42,175 bases of DNA from Thalassovita sp. (GTDB lineage: Bacteria > Bacteroidota > Bacteroidia > Cytophagales > Flammeovirgaceae): the NCBI GenBank assembly GCA_002729595.1, contig PBYL01000043.1:1-42175 (forward strand), read 5' to 3'. The notes beneath the pieces were generated by a model. That model was given only the letters and a program-made list of their open reading frames with translations, made no database searches and was not told the DNA's origin. The translations under genes and the position numbers were made by a program. Positions 16,750-26,249 of this stretch are shown here, piece after piece; the stretch's first letter is position 1, and every line of letters begins with the position of its first letter.

Positions 16750-18399
16750 CTATTTCGATATAGCTTGCAGTTCACTAAGCAATGCTTCAAAAGAATTCTT
16801 TTTAGTTACATGAATATAATTACCCTGCCCAGCTTCGGCCAAATGTTTTAATTGTGTTTCATTCTCCACTTGCCATCCAAAACTAAAAACTGATAAATGA
16901 ATGCCTTTTTCTGTTGCTTCATTTACGTCTTTTATTGTCTCTTCAAACACAGTAAAATCACCGTCAGAAGCCAGAATAACTCTATTATTTCCTTGTTCTA
17001 TAAATTCTTTTTCTGCTAGTTGGTAAGCAAGTTTAATCCCTTTTTGCGCATTCGTTCTTCCACTAGAAGTTAGTTTAGACAATGTATATAAACTCTGCTT
17101 GTCTGTGAATGAAACGTTTTCGAGAACCGTTCGAGCATTATCAGAGTAAATCACTACCGAAAGTCGGTCTTCTTTTCTCATTACTTCAGACAATTGACTG
17201 ATGGCTTCTTTAAGTAATGGTAATTTTTCAGGCTGATTCATACTTCCAGATACATCCAACAACAAAACTGTATGGTTATAAGCAAAACCTTCCATTGAGA
17301 TTTTTTGCTCTTTTTTTTCATTTAGTTGTTTGAGCAAAGGATATTGAAACTGGTAAAGCCCGAGTTCGATTACTGATTTTAGAAGAAATGCCGGTACTTC
17401 TCCCATGTTTTCCACGGCACTCACTCTGGCAAAGTTGTTATAACTTTCTACTGCCCAATTAAACTCATTTACAATGTTTTCATAAGCTTTTGGTGAATAT
17501 GCTTCTAGAGGGATATAACCATAGTACTCACCCATCATTTTTCTGATTTTCTCTATAAACTTATCATAACGGTTTGGGGCACTGTTTCCATCATAAGAGC
17601 CTATTTCTTTTATATTCTGATTATTTATCGATCGGTTTTTCTGTAGTTCTGTTAGCATCAAACCCAGTTGAATTGTATCTAACTGATGTTGTTTAGAAAA
17701 TTTACCAGCTCTTGCCATTTCCAAATAGTTTCGCGCTGTATCTATAACTACTTTCATAGCAGAAGCACCTTTAACCCAAGAGTTTTGGCCACTATTGCAA
17801 TACTTCTTATGGATTTGTAATGCCAATGCTTCAAATTTCAAAGAGAGATTTCGATAATCAGTGTTGATTTTATCCAGTTCTGCTAAGTACTTATAAGCTT
17901 GATTTACAGTGGTGGTATCTGTTTTTCTGGGGTTAAAATTTGTGAGTTCCGAAAACTGTGTCCCAATCGATTCTTGTTGTTTTTGAAGCTGCCATAAGGA
18001 ATCAAAAAGCAGGATCACTTCTTCTCTATATTCGGTAGGAATTTCTTTAGCTGCTATTTTGGCTTTTTCATAATCACTTACAGGAAGTTTAAAATATTTA
18101 CCTATAGCAGAAAAATGAGGAACTGCTCCCTGCAAAACACTTTCTCCTTCTTTATAAACATGCTCATTTAGGCTATTGTTATAGGTAGCAAATACTCTTT
18201 GGATTCGCCATGTTTTTTTGACACAAAGGTTTATAACATCTATTTGCTGATTTAAAGCAGCAGCTATTGAGGCTTGACGCTCATCTTGCTTTGCGGTAAC
18301 TGAAGTTGCTAAATAATGTATTAAACACAAGAAAAATATCAATGAAAAAAAGTGATGCGGTTTGTCAGGTAAAATAGTAATTAGTGAAGAGGTTTTCAT
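16750..18399 (-). CDS. Exported VWA-domain protein
   Basis: The 549-residue protein has an N-terminal hydrophobic segment (about 18-36, FSLIFFLCLIHYLATSVTA) readable as a signal peptide or anchor. Residues 37-370 are mainly helical and unassigned. The C-terminal part (from about 375) is a von Willebrand factor A domain: LLLDVSGSMNQP supplies the DxSGS part of the MIDAS metal site, TSSGRTNAQKGI the MIDAS threonine and LASDGDFTV the later Asp. VWA domains bind proteins in a metal-dependent way; in Bacteroidota such proteins are often surface or gliding-related, but nothing nearby settles the role. No terminator is visible in the 4-bp gap to the converging gene. Confidence 0.8.
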   Translation of the reverse strand: MKTSSLITILPDKPHHFFSLIFFLCLIHYLATSVTAKQDERQASIAAALNQQIDVINLCVKKTWRIQRVFATYNNSLNEHVYKEGESVLQGAVPHFSAIGKYFKLPVSDYEKAKIAAKEIPTEYREEVILLFDSLWQLQKQQESIGTQFSELTNFNPRKTDTTTVNQAYKYLAELDKINTDYRNLSLKFEALALQIHKKYCNSGQNSWVKGASAMKVVIDTARNYLEMARAGKFSKQHQLDTIQLGLMLTELQKNRSINNQNIKEIGSYDGNSAPNRYDKFIEKIRKMMGEYYGYIPLEAYSPKAYENIVNEFNWAVESYNNFARVSAVENMGEVPAFLLKSVIELGLYQFQYPLLKQLNEKKEQKISMEGFAYNHTVLLLDVSGSMNQPEKLPLLKEAISQLSEVMRKEDRLSVVIYSDNARTVLENVSFTDKQSLYTLSKLTSSGRTNAQKGIKLAYQLAEKEFIEQGNNRVILASDGDFTVFEETIKDVNEATEKGIHLSVFSFGWQVENETQLKHLAEAGQGNYIHVTKKNSFEALLSELQAISK

Positions 18400-19088
18400 T
18401 ATTTAGTCTTCAATAGCAATTGAATGAATGTTAATTTGATTGTATCATAAATCTCTACTAATGAAGCCCGTTTTTTTATAAAATATTGCTTTTTAGCTAA
18501 TTTTTGAACTTTTTCTCTATTAACCATATGCCTTCCATTTTACAACTGTTCTATCTCTAACACCATAATCTTTATTAGTCTTTGATAGATTTTGGTAAAC
18601 AAGATTAAATGGTTTCAAAAAAGTTAACATATCTTAAAGAGAACAACATCTTTTTAATTGGAGGGAAAAGATTAAAAATCTATCCTTAACAAACTAAAAA
18701 CTTTGATTTTTACGCAGAATATAAGGATACTCAGTGAAAATCAATCCATATAACATTACGAACGATCAATTATTTAGCTCTTATTTCCTCTATCATTTCT
18801 ATGTTTTATCAACATAAATTAGTGAATCATAACTTTATAAAATCTCCCGCTGTAACTGATATTACCTACTCCCGTATGGATAACTAAGTATATACTTTAG
18901 CCTTAACCTACATTAATACCCTCAATAAATTTAGAAGATGTATTAGTTTACCTTTTTAAGTTTCTTAAATTAAATTATTACATTTATATAGATTACAAAT
19001 ACTCCTAGCGAGCTAACAGCAAATTAATCGCAAACCGAATTTCATTTTTTTAGGAAAATATTTTTTATCAAGTTCTCTGAGCATAATT
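18400..19088. other. Intergenic region, 689 bp
   Basis: No convincing gene or RNA is visible. The stretch is A/T-rich and holds divergent promoters for the VWA gene and the 401-residue protein. The only structure noted is an 8-bp inverted repeat, TATCCTTA at 18681-18688 and TAAGGATA at 18722-18729, separated by 33 bp. Confidence 0.5.
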
Positions 19089-20294
19089 ATGAATATTTCG
19101 ACCAATCTATTGATTCCAATCAAAAAGCAAAAACTGTTATTAATGGTTTTAATGATAGGATTTTGCACAAAAATATTAGCTCAATCAGACGACGAAGTGA
19201 TTTATTTCCCTGATTCTCGTCCGACTAAAGTAGCTACTTTTGAAATTAATTCTAGCCACGTAAAATACAAATCAAAAAATAATACTACAGGTCAATATAG
19301 CCATATCTTTAAACAGGATATCATGATGGCTTTTTACCCATTAGGTACTTACCATGTTTATTCTGAAGCTCAAAAAGACTTGGTTAGCGTAAATTACTCT
19401 ACTCCATCAAACAACAAAATTGATAAACTTCTTACAAAAGATGGAAATGTGATTTCAGCAGAAATTAACGCTGTAGAAACTCAGAATACGCCTAATAAAA
19501 TAGTTTACAAGGATAGGGAATCTGGGAGTCAAGCAAATATTGCTCAATCTGATTTAAGCATTATTCTTTACAAAGATGGTAAATATCAATTGTTTGATTT
19601 ACCCTCCGAGGTTGCTAAAGTTTTGCTAAAAGCTAGTGATGATGTACTGGCAGTTAGTAATCCATCAACAGATAATAACACTACAGTTCCTGAAAATACA
19701 ATTCCAGAAAATAATTCACCAAATAACAATAACTCCTTTCCGGAAGATGGGCATATATCTGATAATGTTATAATTGATGACGACCCAAGTTTATTAAATG
19801 TAGACACTCAGTTATTCAGAGAAAAGGCATTAGCCAAAACCAGAGAATTAGAAGATTACTTAACTCTTGTGGCGAATAAGAAAACACCTTTTCAGAAAGC
19901 GAATGATGCCATTGATGCCGCAGTTAAATTATTTATTGATGAAAAACGCATGATGGAGGTTTCATCAGTAAGCAGAACAGAGGTAAAAAAATATAAGATC
20001 AGAACCTATTTTGAGAAACTAAAGCTTCTTAAATATGATGAAGTAAGAGTTTCTTGGTCTGATATAAGCTATGTAAGCAAAATAGAAAAAGGAGAAGATG
20101 GTAACTTTTATGGTATTGTTACCTTCCAGCAAAAATTTGAAGGTTTTATAGATGGCAATCTTGAATATTCTGACATTACCAAAAAGAATATTACTGTAAT
20201 ACTCAAAACCTACGACAAATACATCGAAGGCGAAAAAACAACACTTTGGGATGTATATCTCGGTGATATTGGAGTCGTGAATACGAAATTATAA
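19089..20294 (+). CDS. Unknown secreted protein with a duplicated N-terminal domain
   Basis: The 401-residue product has a signal peptide ending in GFCTKILAQS (about residue 32). Two related segments follow: residues 38-92 (VATFEINSSHVKYKSK ... PLGTYHVY) and about 124-175 (VISAEINAVETQNTPNKIVY ... KDGKYQLF), aligned by a VxxAEI/KIxYK/ILYxxGxYxxF pattern. Then comes a flexible Asn/Pro/Ser/Thr-rich, acidic linker (about 195-235) and a C-terminal helical plus beta domain (240-401). Not recognised as a named family. Converges with the M43 protease gene, sharing a terminator. Confidence 0.65.
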   Translation: MNISTNLLIPIKKQKLLLMVLMIGFCTKILAQSDDEVIYFPDSRPTKVATFEINSSHVKYKSKNNTTGQYSHIFKQDIMMAFYPLGTYHVYSEAQKDLVSVNYSTPSNNKIDKLLTKDGNVISAEINAVETQNTPNKIVYKDRESGSQANIAQSDLSIILYKDGKYQLFDLPSEVAKVLLKASDDVLAVSNPSTDNNTTVPENTIPENNSPNNNNSFPEDGHISDNVIIDDDPSLLNVDTQLFREKALAKTRELEDYLTLVANKKTPFQKANDAIDAAVKLFIDEKRMMEVSSVSRTEVKKYKIRTYFEKLKLLKYDEVRVSWSDISYVSKIEKGEDGNFYGIVTFQQKFEGFIDGNLEYSDITKKNITVILKTYDKYIEGEKTTLWDVYLGDIGVVNTKL

Positions 20295-20300
20295 AATTTT

Positions 20301-20330
20301 AAAAGCTCGGGTATTTCTGCCTGAGCTTTT
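20301..20330. terminator. Bidirectional terminator between converging genes
   Basis: AAAAGCTCGGG (20301-20311) pairs with CCTGAGCTTTT (20320-20330) with one G-U wobble and an 8-nt loop. It has T-runs on the right for the rightward gene and A-runs on the left, so it can serve both converging genes; the leftward gene's stop is at 20334. Confidence 0.85.
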
Positions 20331-20333
20331 ATT

Positions 20334-23300
20334 TTACCTCTTAATCACCCTCAGGTTTTTAGATAAATTATCACTTTGTATTCTTATTAGATACATTCCC
20401 TTTGACAAATCTGTAAGGGTGAGTTGGTCAGTATAATTTAACTGTTGTTTTTGAATATTCTCGTTTTTGATCAACCTACCTGAAAGATCCAAAACACTCA
20501 ACTCTAACTCTCCAATGTACTCATTATCAATTTCGTAATTTAGCACATCGCCAAACGGATTCGGAAAGAAGGTTACCCCTTGTAATTCCTGATAGTCATC
20601 AGTTGCTGTAACATATAGAACTTCCGTCCATATTTTGACGTCGTTAATACTCAGTTTTATTTTCACACTATCATCTCCATTTTCCACAGGAACCTTATTC
20701 AACTCTTTTTCAACTTCACTTAATTGATAGTCTGATTTTATTAAATAATTCCCCGCATCTAATTGGTGAAATGTAAAGTTTCCATTTTCATCTGATGTTG
20801 TATTTGAGAGTATTTCTTCTGTTTGGAAATCTAACAAATACACAGGAACGCCAGATAAGATTACTTCTTCATTTGTTCTACCTCCCGAATTTTCATCTGT
20901 TTTGTACGCAGTTCCACTAATTGTTTCTTCTCCCGTTAAAGCAGATGTTTTCTCTAGTAAGTTGATAGTATAATCGGTAACATCAGCATTTAGATTAATA
21001 ACAACCGCTTCAGACATAATGAGCACATTTCCAGAATAAGTTGGTACACCTAATGCCTCAAACTTAATATCAGGCGAATACTTGAGGATATAATTGCCAG
21101 TATCTAAGCCTGTAAACTCAAAACTATTCGTACTACCTAAATTCATTTCAGATACAAGTTCATAGGTTTGTTGATTATACAAAGCAATGCTACCTTCCTC
21201 CACTTCTGAATTTGCTTGATTGACAACATTACCAGCTAATGTAAAGTTTTCAGCAATATCCGCAATGTAAATCTGAATCACTTCTTCATAAGACCCATTG
21301 TCTGCATCTACCACCTTTACACGAATTGTGAAAGTATTCTTAGCTTCATAATCGAATGATTGATTGGCATACAGCGTATCATTAGAAATATAAAATGCGC
21401 CATTATCATCACTGCCAGTTCCATCTACCAAAGAGAATTCATGTGAATCATCTCCATCTACGTCAACAGCCTTCAAGATGGTAATAACATCTCCCGTTTC
21501 ACCATGCTCTGCAATGCTATCATTATTTAATATAATACCTGATGGTGCTGAATTGCCCGCTTCATTTACTATACTAATTACAAATATCGCTTCTGTTGAT
21601 CCACCATTTCCATCATCACTTTTTACCTTGATGTAGTATCTGTTTTGCATATCGTAATCAAAAGTAATCGCTGTTTTCACCAGAGAGCCCTCTATTATAA
21701 ATGCAGTATTATCGTCCCAATTAGCAACCAAAGTATAAGTGTGTATATCACCCAAATCCGGATCGCTGGTACTTAACTCACCTACTAATGATCCAATTTC
21801 AGCAGTTTCGGAAATATTGGAGCTACTTATGGAAATCGATGTAGGTGGATTATTCTCAGCTTCATCTGTTACAGAAATCGTAAATGCTTTTTCAAAAGTC
21901 TTATTATTTGTATCTGTCGTTCTAACTCTGATCGAATAACTGCTTTTAGTTTCAAAATCGAATGCTTTAGCAGATTTTAACTTACTACCATCGATACTAA
22001 AAGATGTATTATCTGAATCACCAGTACCTGAAACTAAACTGTAAGTATGTGTATCACCAACATCTGAGTCTGTTGTGCTAAATGAACCTATCTCAGTGCC
22101 AACTGCCTGATTTTCTTTAATAGATGAATTACTTAATGATATATTCGATGGCGCAGAATCTTCCGATTCATCTGTTATTGAGATTGTAAACACCTTAGCA
22201 TAGGTTTTACCTCCTGAATCTTTTGTTTGCACACGGATTGAATAAACATCTTTCGTTTCATAGTTAAATTCAACAGCAGTTTTCAGTTTACTGCCATCAA
22301 TACTAAATGATGTATTGTCTGTATCACCACTGCCAGATACAAAACTATAAGTAAAACTATCACCCGAATCAGCATCTGTGGTACTCAATGTGCCTACCTC
22401 TGTCCCGATTGGTTGGTTCTCCTTTACTGTAGTTTTACTCAAAGTGATATTCGTTGGTGCCATGTTTTCTACTTCATCAGTTATTGATATTGTAAATACC
22501 TTTGCATAGGTTTTACCTCCTGAGTCTTTTGTTTGTACACGAATTGAATAACTGTCTTTCGTTTCATAGTTAAACTCAACAGCAGTTTTCAGTTTACTGC
22601 CATCAATACTAAATGATGAATTATCTGTATCACCAGTTCCTGATACTAAACTATAAGTAAAACTATCTCCCGAATCAGCATCTGTGGTACTTAATGTTCC
22701 TACTTCGGTACCAATAGGTTGGTTCTCCTTTACTGAAGTTTTACTCAAAGTGATATTCGTTGGAGCCGTGTTTTCTTCTTCATCAGTAATGGAAATTGTA
22801 AATGACTTTTCAAAACTTTCCCCTTCTACATCTTTGGTTTGAATACGAATTGAATAACTATTTTTACTTTCATAATCGAAGACTAAACTCGTTTTGAGTG
22901 TATTATCTTCAATGCTAAAAGATGAATTATCTGTATCACCAGTTCCTGATACTAAACTATAGGTAAAACTGTCACCTGAATCAGCATCTGTAGTGCTTAA
23001 TGTGCCAACCTCAGTCCCAATAGGTTGGTTTTCCTTTATTGATGAATTACTTAAGCTTATATTCGTTGGAGCTGTGTTTTCTACCTCATCTGTTATAGTG
23101 ATAGTGAATGTCTTTTCAAAAGTGCCTCCTTCTTTTGCATCATCTGTTAGCACTCTAATTGAATAACTTGCTTTTGTTTCATAATCAAATACAACTCCTG
23201 TCAATAACTTATTCCCACTAATACTAAATGAAGCATTATTATCACTGCCTTCACCTTCTACTAAACTATATGTGTGTGTATCTCCCTCATCTGCATCTGT

Positions 23301-24716
23301 TGTACTTAATGTTCCTACTTCGGTACCAATAGGTTGATTTTCTAAAATACTTGTAGAACTTAGGCTAATATCCGTTGGAACATTGTTCACTGGTTCTGCA
23401 ACTTTCCGAATTTTTATATAATCTACTGCACCCCAACTACCACCTGCTTCTATTGTTAAAAAATGACTACCGATTTCAAGTCCATTTTTTGTACCTCGCA
23501 TTTCTCCCCAATAGCTCCCTCCAAAAGTTGCATATTTTGCAGATATAGTAGTTTCATCACCAATTAACGCTATAGCTTCATTATCAACTGTAAACAGATA
23601 AGAATCTGGCCAATAGGCAGTCCCACTTTCAGAGTTTCCACTTCTCAACCTTACACTAATCTCGTAACTCCCAGCTTCATCTACATAAAAATTAACTTTC
23701 AATTTATCACCATTATCGAAAAGTGTTACTGCAATTCCATCAAAATCATCGGATATGGGATCTTCAAATGTTCCAATATCAGACTTGGTACCAACTTCAT
23801 TTACAACTGTGTAATTATTTTCAATTTGGATAATTTCGTCGTCAATTTTCTCTTTGTGGTATTTTATAGATGATCTTTTATCGTAAAATCCTTGTAACAT
23901 TCTAGCAAACTGTCCTTCTGAAAAATATTTCATACAGCCTCCATTAGAATAAGACATGATGTTTTTTACATCAGGTTGATAAACTTGTCCATTAGCATCT
24001 ATTAGTGTACCAGCATATTCGCAGTTTCCATTGACTAACTGATCAAGGTTGGGATCGGCTGGAGTATCACAAACCATATCACCAGCTACATCGCAATTTG
24101 AGCCATCTACCAACTCGCTTGTTGTTCCATAGTCTGTAGCTCCATGGGTGTGATACAAGTCAAAAAAGTGTCCTATTTCGTGAGCCAGTGTATTATCGCT
24201 GTAAAGTGTATTATCACTTGATACAAACACTACTTTTGGTCCCGGTGGTAAATAAGCATATCCACCTACTTCTACTCCATTTTTGTAAATCTCATTAGGA
24301 AAAAAAACATTAATCGTATTATTATCTGCATAAGCACCTCTTAATAAATATTCTTCTTCTGAATAAAAATTATAAAATTGATCATCATCTATATAAGTAA
24401 CATTGTCTATATAGAACTGAATATTGACCCTGCTAAAATACCAGTTAGTCGCTTTTACATCATGCTCAATGTCTTCGAGTTTGGTTACACTCGTTCCGCT
24501 TGATGTTCTAATCAAAAAAATCTTTAATGCGATATATGTGATATTTTCTTTATCAATTAAGCTCTCTAAGTCTGCTGCGGAAGTAGACTTAAGTCTTAAC
24601 GACATTAATTGCTCCGGTGTAGGAGAAACCGTACCGCAAGATATTTGCGCCTTGCTAAGGTTAGAAAATAATAGAATGACTAGTGTTACACTAATTAGAT
24701 TGACCAGACTCTTCAT
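20334..24716 (-). CDS. M43-type secreted metalloprotease with cadherin-like repeats and T9SS sorting domain
   Basis: The 1460-residue protein has a signal peptide (residues 1-23, NLSKAQ). The catalytic domain (about 30-290) carries LAHEIGHFFDLYHTHG, with zinc ligands H179, H183 and H189 and catalytic E180, and a Met-turn NIMSYSNGGC, typical of pappalysin-like M43 peptidases. The usual Gly of HExxHxxGxxH is Asp here. A CBM-like jelly roll follows (300-445), then seven cadherin-type repeats (447-1158) each with an ENQPIGTEVG-like start and DADxGD calcium-type motif. Two carboxypeptidase-regulatory/SdrD-like domains and a T9SS type A tail (FFPNPFGDVL ... GMYLIRIQSD) end the chain. It is exported by type IX secretion and probably surface-bound, degrading extracellular protein. 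Confidence 0.9.
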   Translation of the reverse strand: MKSLVNLISVTLVILLFSNLSKAQISCGTVSPTPEQLMSLRLKSTSAADLESLIDKENITYIALKIFLIRTSSGTSVTKLEDIEHDVKATNWYFSRVNIQFYIDNVTYIDDDQFYNFYSEEEYLLRGAYADNNTINVFFPNEIYKNGVEVGGYAYLPPGPKVVFVSSDNTLYSDNTLAHEIGHFFDLYHTHGATDYGTTSELVDGSNCDVAGDMVCDTPADPNLDQLVNGNCEYAGTLIDANGQVYQPDVKNIMSYSNGGCMKYFSEGQFARMLQGFYDKRSSIKYHKEKIDDEIIQIENNYTVVNEVGTKSDIGTFEDPISDDFDGIAVTLFDNGDKLKVNFYVDEAGSYEISVRLRSGNSESGTAYWPDSYLFTVDNEAIALIGDETTISAKYATFGGSYWGEMRGTKNGLEIGSHFLTIEAGGSWGAVDYIKIRKVAEPVNNVPTDISLSSTSILENQPIGTEVGTLSTTDADEGDTHTYSLVEGEGSDNNASFSISGNKLLTGVVFDYETKASYSIRVLTDDAKEGGTFEKTFTITITDEVENTAPTNISLSNSSIKENQPIGTEVGTLSTTDADSGDSFTYSLVSGTGDTDNSSFSIEDNTLKTSLVFDYESKNSYSIRIQTKDVEGESFEKSFTISITDEEENTAPTNITLSKTSVKENQPIGTEVGTLSTTDADSGDSFTYSLVSGTGDTDNSSFSIDGSKLKTAVEFNYETKDSYSIRVQTKDSGGKTYAKVFTISITDEVENMAPTNITLSKTTVKENQPIGTEVGTLSTTDADSGDSFTYSFVSGSGDTDNTSFSIDGSKLKTAVEFNYETKDVYSIRVQTKDSGGKTYAKVFTISITDESEDSAPSNISLSNSSIKENQAVGTEIGSFSTTDSDVGDTHTYSLVSGTGDSDNTSFSIDGSKLKSAKAFDFETKSSYSIRVRTTDTNNKTFEKAFTISVTDEAENNPPTSISISSSNISETAEIGSLVGELSTSDPDLGDIHTYTLVANWDDNTAFIIEGSLVKTAITFDYDMQNRYYIKVKSDDGNGGSTEAIFVISIVNEAGNSAPSGIILNNDSIAEHGETGDVITILKAVDVDGDDSHEFSLVDGTGSDDNGAFYISNDTLYANQSFDYEAKNTFTIRVKVVDADNGSYEEVIQIYIADIAENFTLAGNVVNQANSEVEEGSIALYNQQTYELVSEMNLGSTNSFEFTGLDTGNYILKYSPDIKFEALGVPTYSGNVLIMSEAVVINLNADVTDYTINLLEKTSALTGEETISGTAYKTDENSGGRTNEEVILSGVPVYLLDFQTEEILSNTTSDENGNFTFHQLDAGNYLIKSDYQLSEVEKELNKVPVENGDDSVKIKLSINDVKIWTEVLYVTATDDYQELQGVTFFPNPFGDVLNYEIDNEYIGELELSVLDLSGRLIKNENIQKQQLNYTDQLTLTDLSKGMYLIRIQSDNLSKNLRVIKR
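21250..23390 (-). repeat. Tandem ~306-bp coding repeats (cadherin-like domains)
   Basis: The same landmark (a CATCWGTTATTGA-like string) recurs at 21863, 22169, 22475, 22781 and 23087, a strict 306-bp (102-codon) period; the copy to the left of 21863 is offset by 300 bp. The units at about 22169-22474 and 22475-22780 are nearly identical in DNA, implying recent duplication or gene conversion, while the outer units are more diverged. Confidence 0.9.
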
Positions 24717-25060
24717 TCTTAAATAGTTTCAGTTAGTGATGCTGCTATTGTAATATTTACTTGTAACTCGCGAAAGTTCTTATCTCTAAATTAATTTTTT
24801 TTTGCCTAATTTATGGGAAGTGACCGAGGATATTAACTTTTATTTACCTTTAAAAATTATAACACATTCATTTTCAGAAACTTACAAAATATACAATAGG
24901 CATTTATAAATATTTACGTTTGTGTAATATTTATAGACTTTTGTTCCACAAATTTGCTGCCTTTAATCAACAAAATTAAATTGATTTGATATTTTTCTTT
25001 AGGAAAAGAATATGTTACCATTGAATTCTGTATAGATTCGAAATTGACTATATTCCAACT
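24717..25060. other. Intergenic region, 344 bp
   Basis: Divergent promoter region between the M43 protease gene and the BRO-domain gene. It is strongly A/T-rich. I see no gene, no RNA and no iteron-like string here; a weak AATCAA/TTGATT dyad lies near 24965-24986. Confidence 0.5.
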
Positions 25061-25822
25061 ATGAACGAAATTAAATTGTTTGAAAGCAAAGAGATTAGAT
25101 CAGTTTATCACAATGATGAGTGGTATTTTGTTGTAGTCGATGTTGTAGCAGCTCTTACAGAAAGTAAAGATTCGTCTCAATATATTAGAAGACTTCGACA
25201 GCGGGATAAGGAGTTGAATAAAGGATGGGTACAAATTGTACTCCCCCTTTCAGTAACGACAAAAGGTGGCAAACAAAAGATTAATTGCGCAAATAAAGAA
25301 GGTATTTTTAGAATTATACAATCAATTCCCTCTAAAAATGCTGAGCCATTTAAGCGTTGGTTGGCAAAAACGGCCAGCGATGTAATAGACGAAAAGACAA
25401 ATAAACGTCTTGCTGCTTACAGAAAGCTCAAAGAATCTCAAAAAAGACTTTTGCTTAATGTAAAAGAAAGAGGAGTTGATGATGAGGCTTTTAAAAAAAT
25501 TATAGAAGAAGGTGATGCTTCACTTTTTGGCGGAGTTGATGTAAAAGAAAAATACCAAATTAAGGATGAAGAAAATGTCGACGATTACATGAACTCACTC
25601 CTACTTTTCGGTAAGGGTTTCGCCACGGAAATTACAAACCATAATACAAACAAAGAAGATTTACAGGGAGAAGATGAAATTTCAAGCGAGCATCAATCTA
25701 ATAATGATTTAATTCGAAGTAACCTCCTGCAAAAAAATATTACCCCTGAAGACTTACCTCCTGAAAAGAAATTAAAAAAATCTCAACTGGGGAATAAAGA
25801 TCAAAATAAGCTAGATGAGTAA
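25061..25822 (+). CDS. BRO-N domain protein (phage antirepressor-like)
   Basis: The 253-residue protein starts with a BRO-N domain (about 1-110): IKLFESKEIRSVYHNDEWYF, then VVDVVAALTESKDSSQYIRR and CANKEGIFRIIQSIPS with EPFKRWLA. BRO-N is a DNA-binding module found in phage antirepressors and baculovirus BRO proteins. The middle (about 110-160) has DVIDEKTNKRLAAYRKLKES and an RGVDDEAFKKII segment common in the bacterial members. The tail is polar and low-complexity. It lies directly upstream of the iteron field, in the same orientation as rep, suggesting a role in the replicon's regulation; equally it could be a phage remnant. No other phage gene is visible. Confidence 0.85.
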   Translation: MNEIKLFESKEIRSVYHNDEWYFVVVDVVAALTESKDSSQYIRRLRQRDKELNKGWVQIVLPLSVTTKGGKQKINCANKEGIFRIIQSIPSKNAEPFKRWLAKTASDVIDEKTNKRLAAYRKLKESQKRLLLNVKERGVDDEAFKKIIEEGDASLFGGVDVKEKYQIKDEENVDDYMNSLLLFGKGFATEITNHNTNKEDLQGEDEISSEHQSNNDLIRSNLLQKNITPEDLPPEKKLKKSQLGNKDQNKLDE

Positions 25823-25975
25823 TTTCTTAAAGTATCACTTTAACATAAAAAAATTAAAATAAGAACATCAACCTTTTTAGATTTAATAAAATTGTTGTTT
25901 TATAAATTGTTTTAATAGTTTAATGTTTTATTTTTTGTAAATATCTGATTATCAATACAAAAAGCCAATTAAAGA
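25823..25975. other. A/T-rich stretch next to iterons, candidate DNA unwinding element
   Basis: About 150 bp of nearly uninterrupted A and T runs (for example TTTATAAATTGTTTTAATAG near 25910) between the BRO gene and the first iteron. A/T-rich DNA beside an iteron array is where melting starts in iteron plasmids. I found no exact DnaA box (TTATNCACA) in 25823-26736 on reading both strands. Confidence 0.5.
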
Positions 25976-26119
25976 CGACATGATTAAGGTTTAACAACGA
26001 CATATATAAGGTCTTATAGCGACAAGATTAAGGTAAGTAACGACACAACTAAGGTTTAACAACGACAGAAGTAAGTCTAACAAACGACAGTGATAAGGAA
26101 ACCAACGACATCAGTAAGG
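25976..26119 (+). repeat. Iteron cluster 1: seven phased direct repeats
   Basis: Seven 14-bp repeats of consensus CGACANNNNTAAGG, starting at 25976, 25998, 26020, 26041, 26063, 26085 and 26106. The start-to-start distances are 22, 22, 21, 22, 22 and 21 bp, two helical turns, so bound initiator molecules would lie on one face of the DNA. The fifth copy ends TAAGT. Most are preceded by AA or GA, and some are followed by TTTAAC. This is the core of the predicted origin. Confidence 0.92.
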
Positions 26120-26249
26120 AAGGATATATCTATCCCCAAATCCAGCCATTTTTCCATTTTCAATAGCATTTGAGGCTCATATAGAGCTATTTCGATTCAA
26201 TTAGGCAGGCCAAATCTGGTAATTCCTTCAATTAGGTCTGATTTATCGA

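Noticed and set aside
18681-18729. TATCCTTA/TAAGGATA inverted repeat in the 689-bp gap
   Set aside because: Arms of 8 bp with a 33-bp spacer, no T-run and no neighbour relation; noted only in the intergenic entry.
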